Shown: positions 1 through 7,723, numbered from the stretch's first letter. The stretch is DNA of 43,199 nt from Alphaproteobacteria bacterium (GCA_016764775.1 JAESRE010000002.1:1-43199), one strand, 5' to 3'. Numbers and translations are program-made. The notes: generated by a model from the sequence alone, not told the origin.

Positions 1-600
1 TTGGTCGCTATCCCTTTTTGCACGGTTACAAGAAAAACAAAGAGCCTGTAAGTTTTCACGATCATTAACATCGATTAATTTGCCGTTTTTTTGTACCTTG
101 CCATTTTTATTGGCCAATGCTCGTGGGACAATATGATCTATATCGATAGGACGGAGTTCTGATGATATCCCGCATAATTGGCATTTTCCATGAGCAGATT
201 TTAATATCTCATATCTTATCGATGCCCCGACTTCAGGAGATTTATCTTTCTGCCTCTTTTTTGTAACCCATTCTTGAATTTTTTGATCGCATATGCGAAC
301 AGCCTCTTCGTGGGTTGGCTCATCTATAGGAAGTGCGCACAGCGAAAACATACGGCCCTGTGTTTCATAATTAATGATACCGTGTTTCGTTAGAGTAATT
401 TTTGGCCAACGCATGACAATGCGTTCATAATACTCTTGGACAGAATGATCGTATTGAGCGAGGGCAGAAGCCAGCTGCTTTTTTGTCCTCTTACCTCCAT
501 GTAGCAAAAGCTCTTTAATGACCGCGGGCTGATAAACGTCAGTCATAGACATCTTTTTGGTAAGAAAATGAATTAAATCGGGTTTTTCCATATTGGACAT
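1..600 (-). CDS. HNH endonuclease, partial (C-terminus beyond window)
   Basis: The minus strand is open for 200 codons from ATG at 600 to the window edge, so the C-terminus is missing. The last 65 visible residues form an HNH/McrA-like zinc-supported nuclease: a first CxxC (KCQLCG), the core IDIDHIVPRA containing the DH pair, and NLQALCFSCNRAK with the second CxxC and the catalytic-site Asn. The first ~130 residues are charged and mostly helical, without a family I recognise. It starts 15 nt after the stop of the HTH/coiled-coil gene, so the two are probably co-transcribed. HNH proteins of this layout occur as homing-type, restriction or plasmid accessory nucleases; the sequence does not say which. 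A shorter start at the fourth codon (Met) is possible. Confidence 0.8.
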   Translation of the reverse strand, partial: MSNMEKPDLIHFLTKKMSMTDVYQPAVIKELLLHGGKRTKKQLASALAQYDHSVQEYYERIVMRWPKITLTKHGIINYETQGRMFSLCALPIDEPTHEEAVRICDQKIQEWVTKKRQKDKSPEVGASIRYEILKSAHGKCQLCGISSELRPIDIDHIVPRALANKNGKVQKNGKLIDVNDRENLQALCFSCNRAKRDSDQ

Positions 601-615
601 GATAGCTATCTCGCT

Positions 616-1191
616 TTAACCGAACAACCGTGCGAAGAACCCTTTCTTTTCACTATTTAAAAGCTTTTCCTGCTGGCTTTTTAATTCATTAATAACTGTT
701 TCGAGATCGCTGAATTTTTGCTCATGTGATTTTTCCTTTTCCTCGATCTTGTCTTTTTCAGATCGCTGGTCGGTGAGCATGAGCGTCAGCCGGTCTTTTT
801 GTTCTTCGGCTTTTATGCGCTGCTCTTCTGTTTTTTCAAGGCGAGAGCGGAGATCTCCAATTTGGTCTGAGAGCTGTTTGCGTTCTCTTTCTCGCTCTGT
901 CTCAAGACTTTTGAGTTTTTCGCGCATCAACTCCAATTCTGTTGAGACATTATCACTGTCTTGATTTGTCTCACCTTTTTTCTTTTTGGCTTTCTCGGCC
1001 TTCTCAACGTCTTCTAGAGTTTTGAGTTGATCACCATAGACGCGAACCAGCTCGGCCACATCTATGACCTTATTTCCCTTATCGTCTTGCTCGGTTGATA
1101 TGGATTTCTCGTCGATGTGACGATAGAAAGTGGCGCGGGAAACGCCAACCATTTTAGCTGCTTTGGAAACAGATACTTTATTTGCACTCAT
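616..1191 (-). CDS. Plasmid HTH/coiled-coil DNA-binding protein (KfrA-like architecture)
   Basis: I chose ATG at 1191 because a good ribosome site (GAGGTGAG) sits 4 nt upstream; the frame stays open to 1227, but the extra 12 residues look like leader. The product is 191 aa. Residues ~5-30 are a MerR/excisionase-like helix-turn-helix (KAAKMVGVSRATFYRHI). From about residue 85 to 180 there is an uninterrupted, very charged coiled coil rich in E, K, Q and R, and the C-terminus is GFFARLFG. This arrangement matches KfrA-like and plasmid replication-associated DNA-binding proteins that act in partition or copy control. It lies immediately beside the candidate origin and diverges from repC, which fits such a role. 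The exact function is inferred. Confidence 0.65.
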   Translation of the reverse strand: MSANKVSVSKAAKMVGVSRATFYRHIDEKSISTEQDDKGNKVIDVAELVRVYGDQLKTLEDVEKAEKAKKKKGETNQDSDNVSTELELMREKLKSLETERERERKQLSDQIGDLRSRLEKTEEQRIKAEEQKDRLTLMLTDQRSEKDKIEEKEKSHEQKFSDLETVINELKSQQEKLLNSEKKGFFARLFG

Positions 1192-1327
1192 TTTCTCACC
1201 TCGTCGCATGAGACATCTCTGCGACATTTGTATTACTTTCTCACAGTATAAAGAAATTTTTTAAGAAAAAAATCTTTATTACCAAAAATCAGATTCGCAT
1301 TGTGAGTCAAACTAGGGTGTTCAAAAC

Positions 1328-1495
1328 TGTCTTACTTATCCACATGAGACTGTGCATAAGAGAGTTACGAAAGTGTCTCAACTTTTATTACATTTGTAAA
1401 ACTGTTTTCTATCAAGGCATACAGAGGAACTTAATGAGGATTACAGCCTGTCTTATCTTGTCTAATGAGAATGTTACGTTGTGGATAATGAGACA
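1328..1495. other. oriV: Candidate origin of replication with two DnaA boxes
   Basis: Two consensus DnaA boxes are visible: TTATCCACA at 1336-1344 and its reverse complement TGTGGATAA at 1480-1488. Each is followed directly by a TGAGAC heptamer (1345-1351 and 1489-1495). Related TGTCTYA or TGAGACA heptamers occur at 1209-1215, 1328-1334, 1374-1380 and 1449-1455. The segment is AT-rich, non-coding and lies upstream of repC. DnaA boxes beside a replication initiator gene are normal for plasmid origins. In classical repABC replicons the origin lies inside repC, so an upstream location is an inference that would need a functional test. Confidence 0.5.
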
Positions 1496-1550
1496 GTATG
1501 ATAGATTTTTTATAAGAGATTCAGAATCAGTTAATGATTTTGGGTTTCTG

Positions 1551-1603
1551 GCACCGCAATTTCCATCCGGAGATTGCAGCTATGTCCCCGCCCTAGGCGG
1601 TGC
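1551..1603. other. Structured inverted-repeat element upstream of repC
   Basis: The outer arms GCACCGC (1551-1557) and GCGGTGC (1597-1603) are perfectly complementary. Inside them GCAAT (1556-1560) and ATTGC (1572-1576) form a small hairpin, and CCGCC/GGCGG flanks a CTA loop near 1589-1601, competing with the outer stem. It is non-coding. It could be part of the repC mRNA leader or a protein-binding site. The rest of the 1228-1850 gap holds the DnaA boxes and the antisense RNA, annotated separately. Confidence 0.35.
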
Positions 1604-1680
1604 AAGCCGTCAATATCAGGGCAATTTTAACCGTTGAACCAATAATTAGAAAGGAGAAAGCTTAATTTAGAACCCAGATA

Positions 1681-1743
1681 AGCAAAAACCGCTGTTGGCG
1701 CAGCGGTCTAGCTAAATAAATCAGCGATATATTCTTATTTCGT
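1681..1743 (-). ncRNA. Candidate counter-transcribed RNA controlling repC
   Basis: A minus-strand transcript of about 60 nt is predicted, antisense to the repC leader and ending ~110 nt before the repC start. It has a sigma-70-like promoter (1750-1778) and ends in a perfect 7-bp hairpin followed by a T run (1684-1707). Position, size and layout match the small antisense RNAs that limit repC expression in repABC replicons. On the sense strand, positions 1724-1733 and 1750-1759 can pair over 9 of 10 bases, giving the leader a second structure that antisense binding could alter. RNA existence is inferred from sequence only. Confidence 0.6.
1684..1707 (-). terminator. Rho-independent terminator of the antisense RNA
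   Basis: The arms ACCGCTG (1688-1694) and CAGCGGT (1701-1707) pair perfectly around a 6-nt loop. Read on the minus strand the hairpin is followed by a run of five T (the stem's last T plus 1684-1687), then GC. Confidence 0.65.
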
Positions 1744-1749
1744 ACTCTC

Positions 1750-1778
1750 AATATACCGCTGAACGAATCAGGACGCAA
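1750..1778 (-). promoter_or_regulatory. Sigma-70-like promoter for the antisense RNA
   Basis: On the minus strand there is a -35 TTGCGT (1773-1778), a 17-bp spacer and a -10 TATATT (1750-1755). This places the start near 1743. Confidence 0.55.
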
Positions 1779-1850
1779 GTGAAAAATGTGTTTTTTCGCG
1801 ACCCTTTTTTGCGGCCTAGTTTCAGGGATTTCTAATGGCTTAAATGAAAC

Positions 1851-3176
1851 ATGCAGATATTAGATATTAATTCGCCAAGTGCATTTGGCGGACGGGTAAG
1901 CTCACCCAAATTTCGGGCCGGCTTACAGGATTTGGATGAATATATTGGCCTTGAAGAAGATGTTGATCGCTTCAAAGCCCTTAAACTCGTAAAGATGGCC
2001 GGTAAGGATGCAGGGTTTTCTGCCGAATTGGTTGAGCTTTTAGAGTATTATGTGATCCGAACAGATGAAGCCGACTGGAAAGAAGGCTCTCAGCCGATCA
2101 ATTACCAGAGCGTTACCACAACTGCACAAGATCTGGACATCTCAGAGAGACAAGTGAGAAACCGTGAGAAAGCTCTTCATGCACTTGGGGCGCTTAGCTG
2201 GCAGGATTCAGGTAATTTCAAACGCTATGGCATGAGAGATCGTGAGACACGAGAAATTCAGTATGCGTTTGGTGTTGATTTATCTCCCCTTGCCTCTTTG
2301 ATGCCAGTTCTGGAGGCAAAGGTGGCCGCAAAGCAAGCAGCTAAAGCCAAATGGAACGAAACCAAGCGTAAAATTTCGGCTTATAGAGCGCGGATAAGGG
2401 CTTTGATCGCTGAGGCCGGCCATTACGATGAGCTCGATGAGATGCTGCTTCATATCACTTACGAATATGAGAAAATATCATTTTCTATCCGCACCTATCA
2501 TGCCCAAAGTGATCTAGATGATCTTCTTGGTGAGCATAAAGCGCTATATGAAGCTATGTATCAAGCTTTGGAAGGGGTTGCTCAAGCTGAGGATAAGTCT
2601 TCTTTTTCTTGTGATACTTCCGCCACGGACGAAACTGATTTCCCCCACATACAATGTACAAACTTTCAAACATCTAATAAATTAGATTACAGTAACCGTT
2701 CCGGTATTAGCCTTCAGGAAGGCGTAGCGGGTTCTACTGAGACCAATAACAAACATACAGCATGTGGAGATATCGCTAAAGAGCAAGAAGCTGAATCCAA
2801 TAAAATAGCTGAAACTATCAGCAAAATTACATGGAAACAGGTTCTCAATGCTTGTTCCGATCGTTTTAAAGAAAGGATACCTTTGCATGAGCGACCATTG
2901 TCCTGGCAGGATCTAACTGATGCAGCTCATGGGCTTCTTCCCACTTTGGGCATCCACAAATCTGCGTGGTGGGAGGCTTGTTCAACATTGGGCCGGACTG
3001 GTGCTACAATTTGCATCATGATTATTGATCAAAAAATGCAGGATTCGTCCAATCCGATCAGAAGCCCCGGCGGATATTTGCGAGAAATGACCGTTCGTGC
3101 CCAGAAAGGCGAATTGAACCTACAAGGCTCGATTTTCGGGCTTTTAAAACGAAGCGAGGAAAGTAAAGATGCATAA
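1851..3176 (+). CDS. repC: Plasmid replication initiator RepC
   Basis: 441 aa, close to the usual RepC size. The N-terminal ~180 residues match the RP-C winged-helix replication domain, with a recognition region at 91-113 (DLDISERQVRNREKAL). A variable linker follows. The C-terminal ~115 residues carry the RP-C C-terminal signature, including WWEACSTLGR and RSPGGYLREMTVRA. ATG 1851 is the first start after an in-frame stop at 1845; no strong ribosome site precedes it. RepC initiates replication of repABC-family plasmids, but here it stands alone with no repA or repB directly upstream; parA lies 9 kb away. Expression is probably limited by the antisense RNA in its leader. Confidence 0.88.
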   Translation: MQILDINSPSAFGGRVSSPKFRAGLQDLDEYIGLEEDVDRFKALKLVKMAGKDAGFSAELVELLEYYVIRTDEADWKEGSQPINYQSVTTTAQDLDISERQVRNREKALHALGALSWQDSGNFKRYGMRDRETREIQYAFGVDLSPLASLMPVLEAKVAAKQAAKAKWNETKRKISAYRARIRALIAEAGHYDELDEMLLHITYEYEKISFSIRTYHAQSDLDDLLGEHKALYEAMYQALEGVAQAEDKSSFSCDTSATDETDFPHIQCTNFQTSNKLDYSNRSGISLQEGVAGSTETNNKHTACGDIAKEQEAESNKIAETISKITWKQVLNACSDRFKERIPLHERPLSWQDLTDAAHGLLPTLGIHKSAWWEACSTLGRTGATICIMIIDQKMQDSSNPIRSPGGYLREMTVRAQKGELNLQGSIFGLLKRSEESKDA

Positions 3177-3668
3177 AATCATTCCCCTGCTCTCGGTTTG
3201 CGGTCTGGTTATCTTGGCCTTGGTTTTTGCCGCGCATGATGGGCAGGCACAAAATCAGCTTTCCGTTGTCATTGATCATTTTACGGATGGCGACAGCTTC
3301 ACAATTCGTGGCCAAAAAGTAAGGCTGTGGGGCATTGATGCACCGGAATACTACCAAAATTGCACAGATGCGGCAGGCCAAGAATATCAGTGTGGTAAGC
3401 AGGCGCGCCAATTTTTTGAAAATTTGGCTGTGTCTCATGCAATATCATGAAAGCCGCCAAGCGAGAGAGCCGTATTGTAGCGAAATGCTTCCTTGATGGT
3501 ACCGATATTGCCGGTGAGATTGTTAAAGCCGGCCATGCGATTGATTATACCTATTTCAGTGATGGGTTTTATAAATCTGATGAGCGTGCGGCGAAATCAG
3601 CGCAGAAAGGCCTTTGGCAAGGGACTTTTACAGAGCCTTATCAATGGAGAAAGCAAAATAAACGCTAA
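3169..3668 (+). pseudogene. Secreted thermonuclease (SNase family), split by a frameshift
   Basis: The first frame (3169-3450) gives a signal peptide (residues ~1-28, ending GQAQ) and the front of an SNase domain: DGDSFTIRG and VRLWGIDAPE, carrying the first active-site Arg and Glu. It stops at TGA 3448. The second frame (3447-3668) continues without a gap: RESRIVAKC (the second active-site Arg region), GDIAGEIV-type core and PYQWRKQ. A single missing base between 3449 and 3450, restoring TGC for the family's conserved Cys, would rejoin the domain. The start overlaps the repC stop by 8 nt, so it was co-translated with repC. Either a recent mutation or a sequencing error explains the break. 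Confidence 0.8.
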
Positions 3669-3762
3669 TATTGGCTTCTCTCGTGTCCTTCAGCCATAAA
3701 AACCGTGTCATGTTACGCTGAAGACGCCCAGATCGAGTGCTACTTGAGAAATAATAAACCAT

Positions 3763-3791
3763 TTTGCAAATATAAAAGTTTGTTTTATAAT
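3763..3791 (+). promoter_or_regulatory. Predicted promoter for the AAA+/DUF4143 gene
   Basis: TTTGCA at 3763-3768, a 17-bp spacer and a consensus TATAAT at 3786-3791, about 40 bp upstream of the ATG at 3833. Confidence 0.5.
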
Positions 3792-3832
3792 TTATAAAAG
3801 ATGGATTTATAACTACAGGATTTGAAAATTCA

Positions 3833-5074
3833 ATGTCACATATCAAAAGACACACACGACATAGACTTCTAAAGGCATTAAATGTCAGCCCTGTCGTGTT
3901 TTTAAATGGTCCGCGACAGGCTGGCAAGAGCACATTGGTACAATCCATTGCCAAGAAAGATTACCCAGCCGAATATGTGACTTTTGATAGTACAACACAA
4001 ATGGCTGCCGCCGCCAACTCTCCTGAGAGCTATTTGAAAGAGCGTAAAGGTGCCTTAATCATTGATGAAGTTCAGCTTGTTCCGGAGATTTTCAGAGCCT
4101 TAAAAATTGTCGTGGATGAATTGAGACTGGAACAACCAAAACTCAAAGGGCGTTTTCTACTCACAGGGTCAGCCAATATTATGGCCTTGCCGAAATTATC
4201 AGATCCTTTGGTTGGTCGCATGAGCGTTTTAACGCTCTATCCCTTGGCCGCTTCAGAAGCCTTGGCCGGCGACGGTAATTTTATCGAAAGGCTCTTTAAC
4301 AAAGAATTTGAGCCAGATTCTGCCAAATATAAACTGGCCGAGGTTATACGCCTAGCGACCTATCCGGAAATTTCAGGTTCAGAAAAACTTGAGCGCACAA
4401 CCTGGTTTGATGGTTATCTGACCACTATTTTACAACGAGATGTCCGCGCTCTCGCTGAAATTGAAAAATTAAGCACGCTACCTAATTTGCTTCGCATTTT
4501 GGCCAATCGTGCCGGCGGTTTGGTTAATGATGCTGATATTGCAAGGGATGCCGGTTTAAATCCTGTGACATCACGGAATTACAAAACCTTGCTTAAAATG
4601 CTGTTTCTGACTTTCGAGCTGGCGCCCTGGTCGCGCAATATTGGAAAACGTCTCGTCAAATCCCCAAAAGGTTATATGAACGATACTTTGCTCTTATGCC
4701 ATCTCATACAGTATGAGCTCAGCGATCTTGAGAAAAACAGGCCGGAGCTTTTTGGGCATGTCCTTGAGAATTTTGTTGCAACCGAACTTCTCAAGCTTAT
4801 GACATTTCAAAATGAGAAGATGGATTTATACCATTTCAGAACCAGTGATAATAAGGAAGTTGATTTTGTCTTGGAAAAATCCAACGGGCAATTAGCTGCG
4901 GTTGAGGTTAAACAGCGCGATAGTGTCTCAAAAGCTGATTTTAAAGGTCTGGAAGAGCTTCAGCGTTTAGCAGGTCATGATTTCATATGCGGAATAGTCT
5001 TGTATCGTGGTCGTGATGTTGTTCCGTTTGGCCAAAATCTATGGGCAGTGCCTGTGAGCAATCTTTGGCTTTAA
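3833..5074 (+). CDS. AAA+ ATPase with DUF4143 C-terminal domain
   Basis: 413 aa. The N-terminal ATPase (AAA_14-like) has Walker A GPRQAGKST at 26-34, Walker B ALIIDEVQ at 74-81 and a sensor segment TGSANI near 112. The C-terminal half is the DUF4143 region, ending in a restriction-nuclease-like fold signature: EVDFVLEKSNGQLAAVEVK, with Asp, Glu and Lys in the PD-(D/E)xK order. Proteins of this family are common in bacteria and on mobile elements; their biochemical role is poorly defined. The gene is a single unit with its own promoter, and converges on the Fic gene. The 165-nt gap after it (5075-5239) holds only short imperfect inverted repeats. Confidence 0.85.
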   Translation: MSHIKRHTRHRLLKALNVSPVVFLNGPRQAGKSTLVQSIAKKDYPAEYVTFDSTTQMAAAANSPESYLKERKGALIIDEVQLVPEIFRALKIVVDELRLEQPKLKGRFLLTGSANIMALPKLSDPLVGRMSVLTLYPLAASEALAGDGNFIERLFNKEFEPDSAKYKLAEVIRLATYPEISGSEKLERTTWFDGYLTTILQRDVRALAEIEKLSTLPNLLRILANRAGGLVNDADIARDAGLNPVTSRNYKTLLKMLFLTFELAPWSRNIGKRLVKSPKGYMNDTLLLCHLIQYELSDLEKNRPELFGHVLENFVATELLKLMTFQNEKMDLYHFRTSDNKEVDFVLEKSNGQLAAVEVKQRDSVSKADFKGLEELQRLAGHDFICGIVLYRGRDVVPFGQNLWAVPVSNLWL

Positions 5075-5239
5075 ATTAACCTATAGATTAATAAATCTGT
5101 CGAAAAAATAACCTGTAAGTTAATTTTATGCTTTGAGGCTAAGCAAAGAAACTTGTAATTCAGGCTTACAAAAGACTTCAAGATTAAATACGTGTCTTTC
5201 AAAATAAGAAGGATGCAATACAAATTGATATGCCAGCGG

Positions 5240-6730
5240 TTATCTTTCCTGATAAAGTTTCAGTCTCACGCCGGTTTCATCGGCTTCATTTGGATCCATG
5301 AAAGCATTTGTTTCGGTGAGCTGGTGTCGCGCTTCTTCAAAATTATGCCAATCAAGGCTTCTTGTATATTTTTGAGCAAAGTCGAGTGTTCGTATCAGCG
5401 GATCTGTTAGGCCGTTATGGGTCAGCGCCTTGAGTGAAGAGAGATAATTGCTTCTATAGACTGTTGGAATAATTATTTTTTCTTCATCGGCCGCAACCAG
5501 CTCCGCGTTCATCATAATCCGCGCCGCGCGCCCGTTACCATCTGTAAAAGGGTGTATCTCGCTAATCAAGAACATCATAAAAATAGCCCGGTAAAGAGGC
5601 ACGTTTAGTGATTGGTATATCTCGAACCCTTTTTCTAGTGTGCCTTCTACCAGTTCAGGGGCAACAAAGAGGCTTGAACCAGCCTGATTATTTTTGATTT
5701 TATATGCACCGGGATGTTTATCAGGACGGAGTTCCATAAAAACCGCGTGACGGCTTTTTAGTAATTGAGATAATTCTTCCGCTGAACCAGGTAATCTGCT
5801 CATTTCCGTAGTATCGGAAACAATCCTGAATGTTCCTAAAACATCATGGGCGTCTTCCGGCCGATCATTCGGGATGCGACCGTTGAAGACAATATCAACG
5901 GCTTCATTAATTTCAAATTCTGTGCCCTCAATGAAGTTGGAGAAATAAGCCTCAAAAAAGGACAAATTGGTGTTGGCCTGTGAAGTAGTTTCGCGCGCGC
6001 GGCGGTGTATCGGGGCTGAGGCTTTTAAGGCTTCAAACAATTTGATGAATTTTTCCAGCCTGACAGGGTCAAAGGGCATCCCCCCTTTACGGGCTTTACC
6101 AAGATCACTTTTCATTTCTGCGTCGCGCGTTCCAAGCAGTGATCCGATCAGCTCGTCCAGTTCCTTAAATTCTTTTTCCGCGTCCAGCTTTTTAGTCAAT
6201 GTGCGGGCTTCATCCCGAATAGCATTCACTCCGGCATGACCGCTTTGTCGCAAGATGCGGTCAAGGCGTTCTTCAATTTCTTTTCGGGACAAGGTGCGGG
6301 AGGTATCGCCCCCGCGCGCGCGGGATACGCGCATATTTTCAAGATAAGCCCGGCCGGTTGAGGATAGATGAACCCCGCCTAAAAAAGGCTTGTCTGTTTT
6401 CAAGCCCCCTACTCCTGGTCTTGGTTTGAAAGTAATTCCTGGTAGAGCGGTTTCTCGTTTTTTCTTCGAAACGATAAACACCGAGCCATCCGTAGAAGGC
6501 TGATTTTCTATGGCGGTGCGGTCGGCAATCAGAGCATCGGGGTAATAATCCTTGAGCAAAAAATACCAATTTCGTCTTACGATACTTTCCGGCGCCTCTT
6601 CCAGATTCTTTGTGTAAAGCCTTGAGCCGAGTTTTCGCAGTTTTCCTGATTTCACAGCTTCGCTTACCAATGCCGAAATTTCGGTATTGGAGACAAATAC
6701 TTCCGGCAGTTCATCAAAAAAAGTGGGCAT
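5240..6730 (-). CDS. Fic-domain protein with N-terminal winged helix
   Basis: 496 aa. The Fic core motif HPFTDGNGR is intact at 393-401, with the catalytic His and the phosphate-binding Asn-Gly-Arg, so it should transfer AMP (or a related nucleotide group) to a target hydroxyl. An inhibitory-helix motif of the S-x-x-x-E-G form (SNFIEG, 264-269) sits upstream, so the enzyme is probably self-inhibited. Residues ~10-45 resemble the winged helix of AbiEi-type antitoxins (ISALVSEAVKSGKLRKLGSRLYTK). It lies 71 nt downstream of the AbiEi-like gene and is probably in the same operon. The pair could be a toxin-antitoxin or defence unit; that is inferred from neighbourhood. Confidence 0.85.
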   Translation of the reverse strand: MPTFFDELPEVFVSNTEISALVSEAVKSGKLRKLGSRLYTKNLEEAPESIVRRNWYFLLKDYYPDALIADRTAIENQPSTDGSVFIVSKKKRETALPGITFKPRPGVGGLKTDKPFLGGVHLSSTGRAYLENMRVSRARGGDTSRTLSRKEIEERLDRILRQSGHAGVNAIRDEARTLTKKLDAEKEFKELDELIGSLLGTRDAEMKSDLGKARKGGMPFDPVRLEKFIKLFEALKASAPIHRRARETTSQANTNLSFFEAYFSNFIEGTEFEINEAVDIVFNGRIPNDRPEDAHDVLGTFRIVSDTTEMSRLPGSAEELSQLLKSRHAVFMELRPDKHPGAYKIKNNQAGSSLFVAPELVEGTLEKGFEIYQSLNVPLYRAIFMMFLISEIHPFTDGNGRAARIMMNAELVAADEEKIIIPTVYRSNYLSSLKALTHNGLTDPLIRTLDFAQKYTRSLDWHNFEEARHQLTETNAFMDPNEADETGVRLKLYQER

Positions 6731-6755
6731 TTAAAATCCTTATTTGCCGAGTTTA

Positions 6756-6805
6756 TTGAATTTTTGGGGTTTAAGAAAGAAATAATTTGAATTTTTGGGG
6801 TTTAA
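6756..6805. repeat. Two 19-bp direct repeats between the AbiEi-like and Fic genes
   Basis: TTGAATTTTTGGGGTTTAA occurs at 6756-6774 and again, identically, at 6787-6805. The start-to-start distance is 31 bp, about three helical turns. The second copy overlaps the stop codon of the AbiEi-like gene and the pair sits just upstream of fic. Tandem spacing suggests a protein-binding site, or else a local duplication. Confidence 0.6.
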
Positions 6806-7404
6806 TTGCATAGTTGGCGCGCGACATCTGAAAGCCAAGCGTTTTTAATATAGCGGAGATTGTGCCTGATTCTGTTTTTATCCGTATCGGACAGAATGCT
6901 TGCACATTTTTTGATCATTGTCGTGGTCACATGCTTTTTTCCCAGATAATCGAGGGCTTGCAGTGTCAGGGTTACGGGATCGTCCAGATGATGCAAAGCG
7001 GCTGGAATATGAGAGGAAACAAGCCGAATTGAGCGGTTTTTCACTGGAATGCTTTTGCTCTTGCCTGTTGTAGAATACACGATCTTGCCAGGGACTTGTG
7101 TACTTAGGCCCAAAAGGTTGGCTGCGGCCGCACCGGATTGGGCGATACTATCGCCAGATTGGCGCGCAACCGCTTGAGCGATCCCTTTTACATCTGGTGA
7201 TAAGATACCAAGGCGGGCATCAATCTTTGGAAAATCATATAATCCGCGCTGAATACGGCGAATATCACCATCCTGAACAAGACGGTATAAAATCACATCC
7301 ACATTACTGCGTGATGCTAAATCGACAAAATCCTGCGGCGTAAAGACCCATCCACGGCCTTTCCGCTTAATTCTGTTCATAATTTTTTGCGCTGTAGATA
7401 GCAT
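6802..7404 (-). CDS. AbiEi-like (DUF6088) winged-helix antitoxin/regulator
   Basis: 200 aa from ATG 7404, chosen because GAGGT lies 7 nt upstream; the frame is open to 7455, but that leader contains the promoter. Residues 1-55 form a winged helix (GRGWVFTPQDFVDLASRSNVDVILYRLVQ). The rest matches the DUF6088/AbiEi-type body, including DIRRIQRGLYDFP, GAAAANLLGLSTQVP and the HLDDPVTLTLQALDYLG segment. AbiEi-type proteins are antitoxins and autorepressors, usually paired with an AbiEii nucleotidyltransferase toxin. No such toxin is present; the next gene is a Fic protein instead. A long inverted repeat covers its promoter, as expected for autoregulation. Confidence 0.75.
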   Translation of the reverse strand: MLSTAQKIMNRIKRKGRGWVFTPQDFVDLASRSNVDVILYRLVQDGDIRRIQRGLYDFPKIDARLGILSPDVKGIAQAVARQSGDSIAQSGAAAANLLGLSTQVPGKIVYSTTGKSKSIPVKNRSIRLVSSHIPAALHHLDDPVTLTLQALDYLGKKHVTTTMIKKCASILSDTDKNRIRHNLRYIKNAWLSDVARQLCN

Positions 7405-7420
7405 TTGTATTACCTCAATA

Positions 7421-7455
7421 TGTAAGATAATAATATATATTAATCTTACATTCAA
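7421..7455 (-). promoter_or_regulatory. Promoter with inverted-repeat operator for the AbiEi-like/Fic operon
   Basis: On the minus strand: -35 TTGAAT (7450-7455), 17-bp spacer, -10 TATTAT (7427-7432). An inverted repeat TGTAAGAT (7421-7428) / ATCTTACA (7443-7450) with a 14-bp AT-only centre lies over these elements. The expected binder is the AbiEi-like protein. Confidence 0.6.
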
Positions 7456-7526
7456 TTAGTTAATAATCTATGTATAGCAAGGGTTTCGATAGGTTTTAAT
7501 TAGCCCCCTTCGGGCCGATTTAACAA

Positions 7527-7667
7527 GACCTTCGCTGACGCTCACCTTCGGCTGACTTGCCGGTATCCCCACCTTTCCGCGGCTTCGCCTTGTGCAAGGC
7601 GGGTGATCCCCCTCCGGCAAGTCCGGGTCATGGTTAAATCTCCCCCGCTTTCGTGCCGCTACGCGGC
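7527..7667 (+). ncRNA. Conserved structured leader, copy A (upstream of ParB-domain gene)
   Basis: An outermost pairing GACCT (7527-7531) with GGGTC (7625-7629) encloses a perfect 10-bp stem, GACTTGCCGG (7554-7563) with CCGGCAAGTC (7614-7623). The 50-nt interior contains CCCACCTT (7568-7575) pairing with AAGGCGGG (7596-7603), one A-C mismatch, and a GGC-TTC-GCC hairpin (7581-7589). A second hairpin GCCGC-TAC-GCGGC lies at 7655-7667, and a shared motif TAGGAAAGAAGTGCAACAC follows at 7671-7689. Copies B and C have the same 50-nt interior with few changes. See the findings for covariation. Confidence 0.7.
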
Positions 7668-7723
7668 TCATAGGAAAGAAGTGCAACACGCACTTTTAAC
7701 TAAATCAGCGAAAGGAAAAAACT

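Noticed and set aside
1302..1637. Plus-strand open frame of 111 codons between the HTH gene and repC
   Set aside because: It spans both DnaA boxes and the structured element, has no ribosome site, and its translation has no protein-like composition.
7468..7689. Minus-strand open frame over leader A, with similar frames over leaders B (10088-10423) and C (13309-13554), A and B sharing a GDHPPCT-type motif
   Set aside because: The similarity comes from the repeated RNA element. The stem changes in copy B preserve base pairing rather than the peptide, and there are no ribosome sites. Such frames may be annotated elsewhere as hypothetical proteins by mistake.
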